64,000 nucleotides of DNA. Source: Microbacterium sp. PM5. Lineage in GTDB: Bacteria > Actinomycetota > Actinomycetes > Actinomycetales > Microbacteriaceae. Shown here in pieces: positions 1 through 9,642 of the stretch. The notes under the pieces were generated by a model that saw only the letters and a program-made list of their open reading frames with translations, ran no database searches and was not told where the DNA came from. Location: assembly GCF_003293595.1 (NCBI RefSeq), contig NZ_CP022162.1, forward strand, positions 2,525,799 to 2,589,798, written 5' to 3'. The stretch's first letter is position 1, and the number at the start of each line of letters is the position of its first letter. The position numbers and the translations under genes are program-made.

Positions 1-3000
1 AGACGGCGCCGAAGACGTCGGACCAGAAGCCGCCGCCCATCATCGACCCGCGCCCTCCGGTCGCCGAGAACGATGCGTTCGGCGTGCGGCCGGGTGCCCT
101 CGTGAGCCTTCCGGTCCTGCTGAACGATCACGATCCCAACGATGACGTCCTCGCCGTCGACCCCGCATCGGTCACCGGCCTCGACCCCGCCTTCGGCACC
201 GTGACCACCACCGACGACCGCCAGCGCCTTGCGGTGCGGGTCGCCCCCGGAGCGACGGGATCGGCGACGTTCAGCTATGCGGTCACCGACGGCACGACGG
301 CGGACGGGCTCGTTTCGCCGCCGGCGACGGTGACGCTGCGCGTCGCGGCGGAGGACGAGAACTCCGCCCCGGTGTGGTGCGGCGTCGAGGGGTGCCGCCA
401 GGACTGGCCGAGCCCCGAGGTGGCTCCCGGGGGCACGGTGACCGTTCCCGTGCTCGGCGACTGGGTGGACCCGGAAGGCGACCCCGTTCTGCTCCTGTCG
501 GCGAGCGACGACTCCGGTCTCGGCGAGGTCGCCACCACCCCGGAGGGCGACGTCGTGTTCCAGCACCGCGACGCCGGGGTGGCCGGCGAGCAGGCCGAGT
601 CGATCACGGTGACCGTCGCCGACGTCCGCGGCGCCACAGCGACCCGGCAGCTCGTCGTGCGGATCCGGGGCGACGCGCAGCCGGCCCTGCAGTCGTTCGC
701 GGTCGTCGACGTGGCGGGCTCGCGCGTGTCGGTCGACGTCGCCCCGCACGTCACGGGGACCGCCGGCGACCTGACGCTCACCGCGGCGCGCGTGCTCGAC
801 GATGCGGCGGCCACCGCGACCGTCGTCGGCGGCTCGACCACGTTCGACGTCGTCGCGGCGTCGCCGGGCGCCTACCGTGTCGCCGTCACGGTGTCTTCGG
901 GAGGGCACGAGGCCACCGGCACCGTCCGACTCACGCTGCTCGACCCCGGCGGGCCCGCCGACCTGTCCACCTCGCCGGTCGTCGCCTTCGTGCGTCCGCA
1001 GGCCGATGCCACCGTCGACGCCCTGGCCGCGGTCACCAACCCCACCCGGCGGGTGCTGCTGCTGAGCGATCTGGTCATCCGCCCGGTCACCGGTGCGTCC
1101 CTGTCGGCCGACGTCGTGGCCCAGAGCCAGCTGCGGGTGTCGGGCTCGACGGCATCCGGCGCGTCGGGTCTGCTGGGAACCGTCTCCTACCGGGTCGGCG
1201 ACGGCACGACCGACGAGGGTTCGGCCATCACCGGTGAAGCGACGGTGTACCTGCTGCCGCCCGCCGCCGAGCAGGCGCCGATCGCCGTCGACGATCGTGC
1301 CGTCGTGCGCGCGGGCGCGCAGATCGACATCCCGGTGCTGGACAACGACGTCGCGGCGGTCGGCACCCGCCCTCGCCTGGACCCCGAGTCGATCGTCGCC
1401 TCGCGCCCCGACGTCCTCGCCTTCGCCGCCGGCGATGTGCTGCGGGTGCTGGCTCCCACGACGCCGGGGGACGTCACGATCTCCTATCGGGCGTTCACGA
1501 CCGGCGCACCGGCGCTCGGCGACACCGCCACGGTGCACCTGAGCGTGGTCGGCGACGGAGCGAACCGCGACCCCCTGCCGCGGACGCTCTCGGGGCGGGT
1601 GCTCAGCGGACTGTCCACGGTCATCGCGTTCGACGGCTTCGGGATGGATCCGGACGGCGACGTCGTGCGTCTGGATCGCATCGTCGATCAGCCCGCGCAC
1701 GGCTCGGCCGTCATCTCCGCCGACGGTGCGTCCATCGTCTACTCCAGCGACGCCGGGAGTTCGGGGCAGGACACGTTCACCTACCGGGTGGTGGACCCGT
1801 CCGGCGCCGCGGGCGTCGGAACCGTCCGCGTCGGGGTGCTGAGCGGCGATGCCAGTCCTGCCCCCATCACCTACACCGATTACGTGCAGGTGCAAGCCGG
1901 TGACGGCAACGTGCTGCGCGTGCATCCCCTCGCCAATGACATCGACCCCCTGCAGGGCACGCTGACCCTGCAGCGGGTGCGCCCCGACGTGCCTCAGTTC
2001 GCGTTGGACGGGTCGCCGACGGCGGAGTTCACCCGTCTGCAACAGCGACTCGTGTCGCAGAGCGACGACACGGTCACGATCGCGGCGGGACCGACACCCG
2101 GGACGATGTCGTTCCTCTACGACGTGGTCTCCTCGGCCGGAAACACCGCCCGCGGCCTCATCGTCGTGCGGGTGGTCGCCCAGCGCGTCGCCGACTTCCC
2201 GGTCGTCTCCGACACCGTGCTCGACGCCGACGGACGCGCCGATCTGGCGCGAGGCATCGACGTGCTCTCCGGCAAGGTGCTGTGGTCCGGAGGCGACACG
2301 GGCGACCTGTCGGTCGGGCTCTGGGCACCGGTGGACGGCATCACCGTCGAGGGGACGCGCCTGGTGGGCACCGTCGACGACCGCGCCCACGTGATCCCCT
2401 TCTCGGTCACGGGGCAGACGTCCGCCGGACCCGTGACGACGTACGCGTTCCTGAGGATCCCGGCCGCCGCCGATACGCCGTTGGCGCTGCGTGCCGGGGC
2501 GCCCCCGCTCACCGTCGGCGAGAACGCGCAGGCCGATGTCGACCTCGCCGCGCTCATCACGGTGCCACGCGGTCGCGCCCTGGAGTTGTCCGGCGAGACC
2601 CGCGCCTCGGGCGCGCGGCCCGGGGCATCGTGCACCGCCGTCGGCGGAACCACCCTGCGTTACGCGGCCGGCGCGGACGCGCCGTGGACGGACACCTGCC
2701 GGGTGCTCGTACGCCTGGCCGGTCAGCCGGCCTGGACCGTCCTGGCCATCCCGGTCGTGGTGACCCCGATCGCCCCGCAGCCGCGGCTGTCGCCGGCCGC
2801 GCTCGAGGTCGCTCCGGGCGACACCCAGGTCTTCGACCTCGGCGCGATGACCACCTGGCAAGGGCGCCCCGAGGCGATCGTCTACCGGGTCGACGGGACC
2901 CCGGCATCCTTCGACCTCGCGCTGCAGGGCGCGCAGCTCAGCGTTCGAGGCCGCGATGCGGCCGCCCCCGGCACGATCGAGAGCGTCGTCGTCCAGGTGA

Positions 3001-4850
3001 CGTCGCACCCGGGTGTCGCCCCGGCGCGGATCTCCCTGCGGGTCGGCGCCGCCCCGTCCACGTTGCCCCAGGGCGGTTCGGTGCAGCAGCAGTGCAGCCA
3101 GGCATCGGGCTCGTCGTGCACGATCGACGTCATCGGTGCGGTCGGCGAGGTCAACCCGCTGCCGGGTACGCCGCTGCAGGTCGTCTCGGTCGCCCCGGCC
3201 GGCGTCTGCACCGGAGTGAGCTTCGCGGTGGTCTCGCCCAGCCGCGTCTCGGCATCGTGGACCTCGGATGCGCCGGGTGCGACGTGCGCGGCGAGCTTCA
3301 CCGTCCGCGACGCCCAGGGCCGCCAGAGCGCGAGCGCCCGGGACGGGCGGATCCTCCTCGACCTGCAGGGCTATCCGAAGGCGCCGGCGAGCGTGGCCCA
3401 GTCCGCCTACGCCGACGGCTCTCTCACGCTCCGCGTCGATCCCGGACCGGCGCAGGCCGCCTACCCGGTGCTCACCGGGTTCGAGGTCCGTCAGGGCGGC
3501 CAGCGCGTGGCGGTGTGCACCCCGCAGGGCATCTGCCCGCCGATCAGCGCCCCGAACGGCGAGCAGCGCTCCTACGAGGCCGTCGCGGTGAATGCGGTGG
3601 GGTCATCGCTCACCGCGGTGCGCACGACCGCGTGGGCGTACGACCCGCCGTCCGCTCCCACGGGTGCGACCGCGGCTCCCGTCGTCGCGGGCGCCGACGG
3701 CGGCGTCGCGTCGCTGGCGATCTCCGGCGTGGATGCCGCGAACACCGGATCTCTGCAGATCACCAGTCCGGTCGGCGAGACGCAGACGATCGCCGTCGGC
3801 TCGTCGCAGACCACCGTCACGGTGCCCGCGTTCCGCGTGGGCGCGAACACGGCGACCGACGTGACGATCACGCCGCTGTCGCGGTACACGGCCCCACCGG
3901 GACTGCCCGGCCCCGCCATCGGCTCCACGACGGTGTCGGCGCACGGCATCGGTGCGCCGACGCAGGGCACCCTGACCCTCACGGCCGTCAACGTCGGCGG
4001 CGGCCGCGTCGACATCACGGCGGTGGGAACGGCGACGCCGGGGGGCGACGGCGCCCGCGTGCGTTACGGCATCGTGCGTCTCGACGGCCCCGTCGCCCAG
4101 GACGGCGCCCCGGTCTCCGTCGACAGCTGTCGCACGAGCGACGACGGCGGACAACGCGTCTTCCGCGGTCTTCCGGACGGGCGCCTGTACACCTTCGCCC
4201 TCTGCGCGGAGTCGTGGTTCGATTCCCGCTCCTTCGGTCGGGCCACCGTCACCAACACGGTGCGCGCGGTGCAGAGCGGAGCCGCGCCGACCGGGTACAC
4301 CTTCGTCGTCGGCCCCACCGCCCACGTCGCCGGCGACGGCACCCCGTCGGGCCGCGCCACGTGGACGATCGATCAGACGCCCACGTCGCCCGAGACGCCG
4401 CCGAACGACAACAACGTCGTCTTCCGGGGACTGCCGAGCAGCGTGTTCGACAAAGACCCCGGGATCGAGGTGCGCTACGAGCACAAGGACGGGTGGTGGC
4501 AGTCGGACTGGGGCGACGTCGTCCCCGCCGCCGGCAGCGCTCCCTACCAGGTGCAGGCGTCCTGGTCGCTCGGCACGTGCACCGGCGGCACGACCCTCAC
4601 GCGCAACGCCGGATCGAGCGGCTCGGATGCCGCGGTGACGTTCGATGCCGCCGGCATCCGCTACTACGACAAGAACGACGCGTTGCTGGTTCCCGGCACG
4701 GACCCGTGGACGGTGCCCGCGGAGGCCGTGCGCGTCACCGGCATCCGTGTCGTCGTCGACTGGTCCGGGCAAGGCTGGAGCCTCGCCCCCGCGAGCGCAG
4801 AACTCGCGACACGCTGTACGCCCTCCACCGCGCCGAACCCGGCCGGCTGA
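1..4850 (+). CDS. Giant Ig-like/cadherin-like repeat surface protein, left end truncated
   Basis: The frame is open from base 3 at the window edge, so the N-terminus lies outside; the first in-window GTG (84) is not a real start. At least 1588 residues are visible. They are built of repeated beta-sandwich units marked by motifs such as NDHDPNDD, VAVDDRAVVRAG and VLDNDV, typical of bacterial Ig-like/cadherin-like 'VDD...NDxD' repeats. A fibronectin-III-like stretch lies near residues 1090-1170 and Cys-containing domains near the C-terminus. There is no LPXTG motif or C-terminal membrane helix, so anchoring would have to be N-terminal. It is followed after 15 bp by the MoxR gene. In related actinobacteria such proteins sit beside Ser/Thr kinase and FHA genes, so a cell-envelope or adhesion role is inferred; the exact function is unknown. 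Confidence 0.85.
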   Translation, partial: TAPKTSDQKPPPIIDPRPPVAENDAFGVRPGALVSLPVLLNDHDPNDDVLAVDPASVTGLDPAFGTVTTTDDRQRLAVRVAPGATGSATFSYAVTDGTTADGLVSPPATVTLRVAAEDENSAPVWCGVEGCRQDWPSPEVAPGGTVTVPVLGDWVDPEGDPVLLLSASDDSGLGEVATTPEGDVVFQHRDAGVAGEQAESITVTVADVRGATATRQLVVRIRGDAQPALQSFAVVDVAGSRVSVDVAPHVTGTAGDLTLTAARVLDDAAATATVVGGSTTFDVVAASPGAYRVAVTVSSGGHEATGTVRLTLLDPGGPADLSTSPVVAFVRPQADATVDALAAVTNPTRRVLLLSDLVIRPVTGASLSADVVAQSQLRVSGSTASGASGLLGTVSYRVGDGTTDEGSAITGEATVYLLPPAAEQAPIAVDDRAVVRAGAQIDIPVLDNDVAAVGTRPRLDPESIVASRPDVLAFAAGDVLRVLAPTTPGDVTISYRAFTTGAPALGDTATVHLSVVGDGANRDPLPRTLSGRVLSGLSTVIAFDGFGMDPDGDVVRLDRIVDQPAHGSAVISADGASIVYSSDAGSSGQDTFTYRVVDPSGAAGVGTVRVGVLSGDASPAPITYTDYVQVQAGDGNVLRVHPLANDIDPLQGTLTLQRVRPDVPQFALDGSPTAEFTRLQQRLVSQSDDTVTIAAGPTPGTMSFLYDVVSSAGNTARGLIVVRVVAQRVADFPVVSDTVLDADGRADLARGIDVLSGKVLWSGGDTGDLSVGLWAPVDGITVEGTRLVGTVDDRAHVIPFSVTGQTSAGPVTTYAFLRIPAAADTPLALRAGAPPLTVGENAQADVDLAALITVPRGRALELSGETRASGARPGASCTAVGGTTLRYAAGADAPWTDTCRVLVRLAGQPAWTVLAIPVVVTPIAPQPRLSPAALEVAPGDTQVFDLGAMTTWQGRPEAIVYRVDGTPASFDLALQGAQLSVRGRDAAAPGTIESVVVQVTSHPGVAPARISLRVGAAPSTLPQGGSVQQQCSQASGSSCTIDVIGAVGEVNPLPGTPLQVVSVAPAGVCTGVSFAVVSPSRVSASWTSDAPGATCAASFTVRDAQGRQSASARDGRILLDLQGYPKAPASVAQSAYADGSLTLRVDPGPAQAAYPVLTGFEVRQGGQRVAVCTPQGICPPISAPNGEQRSYEAVAVNAVGSSLTAVRTTAWAYDPPSAPTGATAAPVVAGADGGVASLAISGVDAANTGSLQITSPVGETQTIAVGSSQTTVTVPAFRVGANTATDVTITPLSRYTAPPGLPGPAIGSTTVSAHGIGAPTQGTLTLTAVNVGGGRVDITAVGTATPGGDGARVRYGIVRLDGPVAQDGAPVSVDSCRTSDDGGQRVFRGLPDGRLYTFALCAESWFDSRSFGRATVTNTVRAVQSGAAPTGYTFVVGPTAHVAGDGTPSGRATWTIDQTPTSPETPPNDNNVVFRGLPSSVFDKDPGIEVRYEHKDGWWQSDWGDVVPAAGSAPYQVQASWSLGTCTGGTTLTRNAGSSGSDAAVTFDAAGIRYYDKNDALLVPGTDPWTVPAEAVRVTGIRVVVDWSGQGWSLAPASAELATRCTPSTAPNPAG

Positions 4851-4865
4851 CCCGACGGAGTCCTC

Positions 4866-5831
4866 ATGACGATCACCACCGAGCAGGCGACCTGGTTCGC
4901 CCAGACCTTCGCGCAACTGGCCGACAACGTCGAGCGCGCCGTGCTCGGCAAGCGTCACGTCGTCGAGCTCATCCTGACCGCCATGCTCAGCGAAGGACAC
5001 GTGCTCATCGAGGACGTGCCGGGCACGGGCAAGACGTCCCTCGCTCGCGCCGTGGCCCAGTCGGTGCAGGGGACGACGACCCGCATCCAGTTCACCCCCG
5101 ACCTGCTTCCGGGCGACATCACCGGAATCACCGTCTACGACCAGAAGACCGGCGCGTTCGAGTTCCACCCCGGCCCCATCTTCGCCAACATCGTCCTCGC
5201 CGACGAGATCAACCGCGCGAGTCCGAAGACGCAGGCCGCGCTGCTCGAAGTGATGGAGGAGGGGAGCGTGACCATCGACGGCGTCACGCGCGCCGTCGGC
5301 GCCCCCTTCCTCGTGCTCGCCACGCAGAACCCGGTCGAGCAAGCCGGCACCTACCGACTGCCCGAGGCCCAGCTCGACCGCTTCCTGCTGCGCACGGCGC
5401 TCGGCTACCCCGATCATGCGGCCACCGTCCGCATCCTCGATCGCGCCGCGGTCGCGACCGCGGACCTGGCGCCCGTGCTCACTCCGGGCGCGCTGGTCGG
5501 TATGAGCGAACTGGCCGCTGACGTCTACGTGGACGCGCTCGTGCTCGACTACATCGCGCGGCTCGTCGATGCGACCCGAGCCGCTGACGAGGTGCGCCTC
5601 GGCGTCAGCATCCGCGGGGCTCTCGCCCTGACGCGTGCCGCACGCACCACCGCCGCCGCCCACGGTCGCACCTACGTCACTCCCGACGACGTCAAGCGTC
5701 TCGCCGTCCCGGTTCTCGCCCACCGCCTGATCCTGCATGCGGAGGCCGAGTTCGACGGTGTGGCCCCCGCGGCGGTCATCGGCCAGGTCCTTCTCGACGT
5801 GCCGCCGCCCACCCGCCGGGACAGCGCGTGA
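4866..5831 (+). CDS. MoxR-family AAA+ ATPase
   Basis: A 321-residue cytoplasmic AAA+ ATPase of the MoxR class, thought to act as a chaperone that remodels partner proteins, often those with VWA or DUF58 domains. Walker A is EDVPGTGKTS (residues 49-58) and Walker B is IVLADEIN (about 109-116). NPVEQAGTYRLPEAQLDRF matches the MoxR sensor/arginine-finger segment. The ATG start lies 15 bp after the Ig-like gene. The 3' end overlaps the DUF58 gene by GTGA, so the two are probably translationally coupled. MoxR + DUF58 + transglutaminase is a widely conserved trio. The substrate is unknown. Confidence 0.95.
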   Translation: MTITTEQATWFAQTFAQLADNVERAVLGKRHVVELILTAMLSEGHVLIEDVPGTGKTSLARAVAQSVQGTTTRIQFTPDLLPGDITGITVYDQKTGAFEFHPGPIFANIVLADEINRASPKTQAALLEVMEEGSVTIDGVTRAVGAPFLVLATQNPVEQAGTYRLPEAQLDRFLLRTALGYPDHAATVRILDRAAVATADLAPVLTPGALVGMSELAADVYVDALVLDYIARLVDATRAADEVRLGVSIRGALALTRAARTTAAAHGRTYVTPDDVKRLAVPVLAHRLILHAEAEFDGVAPAAVIGQVLLDVPPPTRRDSA

Positions 5832-7204
5832 GCAGCGTCGAGAGCCGCTCGTCCGTGACCGACACCCGGCTCACGCGCACGTCGGCCACCGGGCTCACCG
5901 GCGAGCGGACCGAGGTGACGGCTCGCCGCGGACGTCGCCTCGTGGGAGCGGCCGTCCGCGCCTCGCGAGCCTGGGCGAGCGGACGTTCGGCCGTGCGCGC
6001 CGCCATCGCCTGGTGTCGTGCCACGATCCGGCCCGCCGGGGCCCTGGTCGTGCTCACCTCGACCGTCGGCCTCGCCGCCGGTCTCGCGTTCGGATGGGTC
6101 GAGGCGCTCGTCGCCGGGGCGGCGGCCGGGGCACTGCTCGTGATGGCCCTGCCCTTCTTGCTCGGAGCCCGCGCGTACGAGGTGCGGGTGGTGCTCGAGC
6201 GGGAGCGCGTCGTCGCCGGGGCGGCGGCGCGGGCGGGCATCGCCGTGCGCAACATCGGGCGCACCACGGCGCTGCCGGGCCGCATCGACATCCCGATCGG
6301 ACCCGGTCTGGTCGAGGTCGGCATCCCGCTCCTCGCCGCCGACGAGGTCTCCCGGCACGCGGTGGATCTGCCGCCGCAGCGGCGCGGCATCGTGCGCATC
6401 GGCCCCGCGACGACGATCCGCTCCGACCCGCTCGGTCTGCTGCGGCGCGAGCACGCCTTCGACGAGGTGCAGGAGCTGTTCGTCCACCCGCGCACGGTCA
6501 CCGTGCCGTCCACGAGCGCGGGACTCATCCGCGACCTCGACGGCAGCGCGACCCGGCGACTGGTCGATGCGGACATGTCCTTCCACGCGATCCGCGAGTA
6601 CGCGCCCGGTGATGCGCGCCGACAGATCCACTGGAAGTCGACCGCGAAGACGGGCCGGCTGATGGTCCGGCAGTACGAGGAGTCGCGCCGCTCGCGGATG
6701 GCGGTCGTGCTCGGACTCTCCAGCGCGGAATACGCGTCCGACGACGAGTTCGAACTCGCCGTCAGTGCGGCATCCTCCCTGGCGCTGCGGGCTGTGCACG
6801 ACGCGCGCGACCTCGACATCGTCGTCGGTGCCGAGATCCCGCGCGTCGTGCGGGGTCGCCTGCGCGCCATCCGACACATCGCCGCGAGTGCTCCGCGCGC
6901 CGTGCTCGACGGCTTCAGCGGTGTCGATCGTCTCGTCGAGACGATGCCGTTCCCCGAGGTGTGCCGGCTGACCGCCGAGGCGAACGAGCGGCTCTCGGTC
7001 GCCGTGCTGGTCGCCGGCTCGGGCGTGCCTCTCACGTCTCTGCGCCTGGCGGCACTGGCTTTTCCGGTGGATGCCGCGATCATCGCCGTCCGCTGCGACG
7101 AGCGCGCGCATCCGCGCGCGCAGACCGTCGGTCCCCTCACCGTCGTCACGATCGGTGCGCTCGAGGACCTCGCCGGACTCCTCCTGCGCGGAGCGCGCTC
7201 GTGA
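5828..7204 (+). CDS. DUF58 membrane protein (MoxR partner)
   Basis: 458 residues with a GTG start that overlaps the moxR-like stop (GTGA). Two hydrophobic segments near residues 60-115 form a membrane hairpin. The C-terminal half carries the DUF58 signature REYAPGDARRQIHWKSTAK (about residues 257-275), followed by a VWA-like fold. DUF58 proteins are regular neighbours of MoxR ATPases and are presumed to be their clients or adaptors at the membrane. The gene overlaps the next one by GTGA. The family assignment is firm; the biochemical role is not known. Confidence 0.92.
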   Translation: MSSVESRSSVTDTRLTRTSATGLTGERTEVTARRGRRLVGAAVRASRAWASGRSAVRAAIAWCRATIRPAGALVVLTSTVGLAAGLAFGWVEALVAGAAAGALLVMALPFLLGARAYEVRVVLERERVVAGAAARAGIAVRNIGRTTALPGRIDIPIGPGLVEVGIPLLAADEVSRHAVDLPPQRRGIVRIGPATTIRSDPLGLLRREHAFDEVQELFVHPRTVTVPSTSAGLIRDLDGSATRRLVDADMSFHAIREYAPGDARRQIHWKSTAKTGRLMVRQYEESRRSRMAVVLGLSSAEYASDDEFELAVSAASSLALRAVHDARDLDIVVGAEIPRVVRGRLRAIRHIAASAPRAVLDGFSGVDRLVETMPFPEVCRLTAEANERLSVAVLVAGSGVPLTSLRLAALAFPVDAAIIAVRCDERAHPRAQTVGPLTVVTIGALEDLAGLLLRGARS

Positions 7205-9642
7205 GGGTCGCGGCCGGGGCGCTGTACGCTCTCGCAGCCGTGGGGCTGGCGGCGGTGGCGGCCTGGCCGGTCTACCGCTCGGCGTCGTTCCTGCTGCTGG
7301 TGGCTGCGGCATCCGTTCTCGCGGGAGCGATCGCCGCCCTCGTCGCCTGGCGGCGATGGAACGGCTGGGCTGCCGCCGGGCTGCTCGCCGGTGCACTCCT
7401 CGTGGTCGGCGTGCCCGTGGCCGTCCCCTCGCGCGCCGGAGCACCGGCGCCGTTCCTCCAGGGACTGGGTGAGCTCGTCGCGGGGCTGCTGTGGGGCTGG
7501 AAGGACCTGCTCACCGTCGACCTGCCGGTCGGGTCCTATCGCAACCTGCTGGTGCCGGCGCTCGTCGTGTTCCTCGTCGGTACCGCCAGCGTCCTGCTGC
7601 TGAGCTGGCGCACAGACGCGCTCGCCGTGCTCGCTGTGCCCGTGGCGATCGCGATGGCCGGCTTCGGGCTGCTGTTCGGCAGCACGGAGCTCAGCGCGCC
7701 GCTGGTTGTCGGACCCGTCGTCCTTCCCGCTCCGGTCGAAACGGCCGTCGGCGCCGGGGTGCTGCTCAGTGGGGTGCTGTGGCTGTCGTGGCGCACCCGC
7801 GCCGCGCGGGTGCAGGCACTTCGTCGGGCGTCGGGCGCGGCCAGCGTGCGGGTGGCCGGCGGCGCCGCGCGGGGAGCGGGTGCACGACTGCGCCGGCTCG
7901 GGCTCGGCGTCGGCATGGTCGTCGTCGCCGCGGCCGTCGCCGTCGCGGTGCCGGCGGTGGCGGTGCCGTCGCAGCGCGACGTCCTGCGCGAGGCGACGGG
8001 ACCGCGTCAGGAGATCTCGCGCGCGGTCAGCCCGTTGAGCGCGTATCGGACGCTGTTCGCCGATGCGCGCGTCGACGAGGAGCTTTTCCGCATCACCGGC
8101 GATGCGCTCCCCGATCGCGTGCGACTGGCCGTGCTGGACGATTACGACGGCGCGGTCTTCCGCACCGACCCGGCGGGCGAGCCGTTCGTGCGGCTCGCGG
8201 CGGCGCGCGTTCTCGGTGCGGGCGCTCCCATCGATGCCGAGGTGACGATCGGTGCGCTGGACGGCATCTGGATGCCGACGGCCGGCGCCGTGGCATCCGT
8301 CGACTTCGCCGGACCGCGCGCCGCCGCGCTCGCCGACGGGTTCTACGTGAGCGGTGCCCGCGAGGCGGCGGTCGAGACGACACCGTGGAGCGCCGGTGAC
8401 ACGTACCGCCTCCGCGCCGCAGCACCGGCGGTGAGCGCCCTCACCTCGGCGGCTGCTCCCGGGGGACAGGCGGGGGTGTCGGTGACCGCGGCCGACGGCG
8501 GCGAACTCGTGGCGCCGGCGAGCCTGCGCACCTGGATGCAGCAGCATGTCGTCGGCACGGGCGGTGCAGCCCTGGACGGACTCGTCGCGCTGCTGCGCTC
8601 GCGCGGCTACCTGAGCCACGCGCTGCGCGCTCCGGCCGGCGGCGCCGCGTGGATGCAGCAGCTAGGCGCGGGCTACACCTTCGCGCCGAGCGCATCGGGA
8701 CACTCGCTGGCGCGCATCGACAGTATGTTCACGGCATTGCTCGCCCGCGAGGCCGACCCCGCCGCCGTGGCTGCGGACGACCTCGTGGCCGCCGTCGGCG
8801 ACGACGAGCAGTTCTCGACCGCCGTCGCCCTCATCGCCCGCGAGCTGGGCTTTCCGGCGCGGATCGTCGTCGGCACGCGGCTCGTGTCGAGCGACCCGGA
8901 CGCCGCGACGTGCGCCGACGGAGTGTGCCGCGCCGGCGACGTCTCGGCCTGGGTGGAGGTGCGCTCGGCATCCGGGGAGTGGATCCCGGTCGACGTCACC
9001 CCCCAGCACACGCGCCCGCCGCGCACCGAGCGCACCGAGCAGCCCGACCCGCAGATCGCCACGTCGGTGCGCCCCGACGGGGTCGACGAGGTCCAGCCCC
9101 AGCGTCCCGCGCAGGAGGACAGTGCCGCGCCGACCGACCGACCCGACCCCCTCGACCTGCGCTGGCTGTGGACGACGCTGGGTATCACCGGCGGCGTCCT
9201 CGCGGTTCTGCTCGTGCTCGCCGGCCCGTTCGCGGCGATCATGATCGCCAAGGCCCTGCGCCGCCGACGGCGACGGCGCCAGGACCGACCCGCCGACGCG
9301 ATCGCCGGGGGGTGGGACGAGTACCTAGACGCCGCCGCCGACGCCGGCCGTCGCACACCGCCCGCGGCCACGCGCTCCGAGATCGCACGGGCGCTGGCTC
9401 GTCCTGCGGCGGGAACCCTCGCGCGGACGGCCGATGAAGCGGTCTTCTCCGCCCGCCCGATGTCCTCCGACGAGGCCGAGGAGTTCTGGCGGATCGTCGA
9501 GGACGAGCGGGCCGCGCTCGCGACGAACAGGTGGCGCCGGCTGCGTGCAGCCGTATCGTTGAGATCGTTCGTCCCGCGATCGTTCCGGTCACACTTCGAG
9601 AGGGGGAGCCGTGCGGCCTCGCGCCCGCGGCGCACCGCATGA
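7201..9642 (+). CDS. Transglutaminase-like membrane protein (TgpA/DUF3488 type) with degenerate catalytic triad
   Basis: About 813 residues from GTG 7201, chosen because it overlaps the DUF58 stop (GTGA) and starts directly in hydrophobic sequence. There are roughly six to seven N-terminal membrane helices, an extracytoplasmic middle part with the transglutaminase core, one helix near residues 655-685 followed by an Arg-rich loop, and a cytoplasmic tail. The core retains the fold motif AVALIARELGFPAR, but the usual catalytic Cys position is Asp535 (GDDEQF) and the usual His before Ala-Trp is Ser582 (DVSAWVEV); Asp598 (VDVTP) is kept. It is therefore probably not a cysteine protease or transglutaminase. 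A binding or structural role with the MoxR/DUF58 partners is inferred. The 3' end overlaps the FHA gene by ATGA. Confidence 0.9.
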   Translation: MRVAAGALYALAAVGLAAVAAWPVYRSASFLLLVAAASVLAGAIAALVAWRRWNGWAAAGLLAGALLVVGVPVAVPSRAGAPAPFLQGLGELVAGLLWGWKDLLTVDLPVGSYRNLLVPALVVFLVGTASVLLLSWRTDALAVLAVPVAIAMAGFGLLFGSTELSAPLVVGPVVLPAPVETAVGAGVLLSGVLWLSWRTRAARVQALRRASGAASVRVAGGAARGAGARLRRLGLGVGMVVVAAAVAVAVPAVAVPSQRDVLREATGPRQEISRAVSPLSAYRTLFADARVDEELFRITGDALPDRVRLAVLDDYDGAVFRTDPAGEPFVRLAAARVLGAGAPIDAEVTIGALDGIWMPTAGAVASVDFAGPRAAALADGFYVSGAREAAVETTPWSAGDTYRLRAAAPAVSALTSAAAPGGQAGVSVTAADGGELVAPASLRTWMQQHVVGTGGAALDGLVALLRSRGYLSHALRAPAGGAAWMQQLGAGYTFAPSASGHSLARIDSMFTALLAREADPAAVAADDLVAAVGDDEQFSTAVALIARELGFPARIVVGTRLVSSDPDAATCADGVCRAGDVSAWVEVRSASGEWIPVDVTPQHTRPPRTERTEQPDPQIATSVRPDGVDEVQPQRPAQEDSAAPTDRPDPLDLRWLWTTLGITGGVLAVLLVLAGPFAAIMIAKALRRRRRRRQDRPADAIAGGWDEYLDAAADAGRRTPPAATRSEIARALARPAAGTLARTADEAVFSARPMSSDEAEEFWRIVEDERAALATNRWRRLRAAVSLRSFVPRSFRSHFERGSRAASRPRRTA

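Noticed and set aside
3603..5738. Long minus-strand open frame of 711 codons
   Set aside because: It lies opposite the Ig-like and MoxR genes, has Arg/Gly/Asp-biased sequence with no domain, and arises from high GC on the complementary strand.
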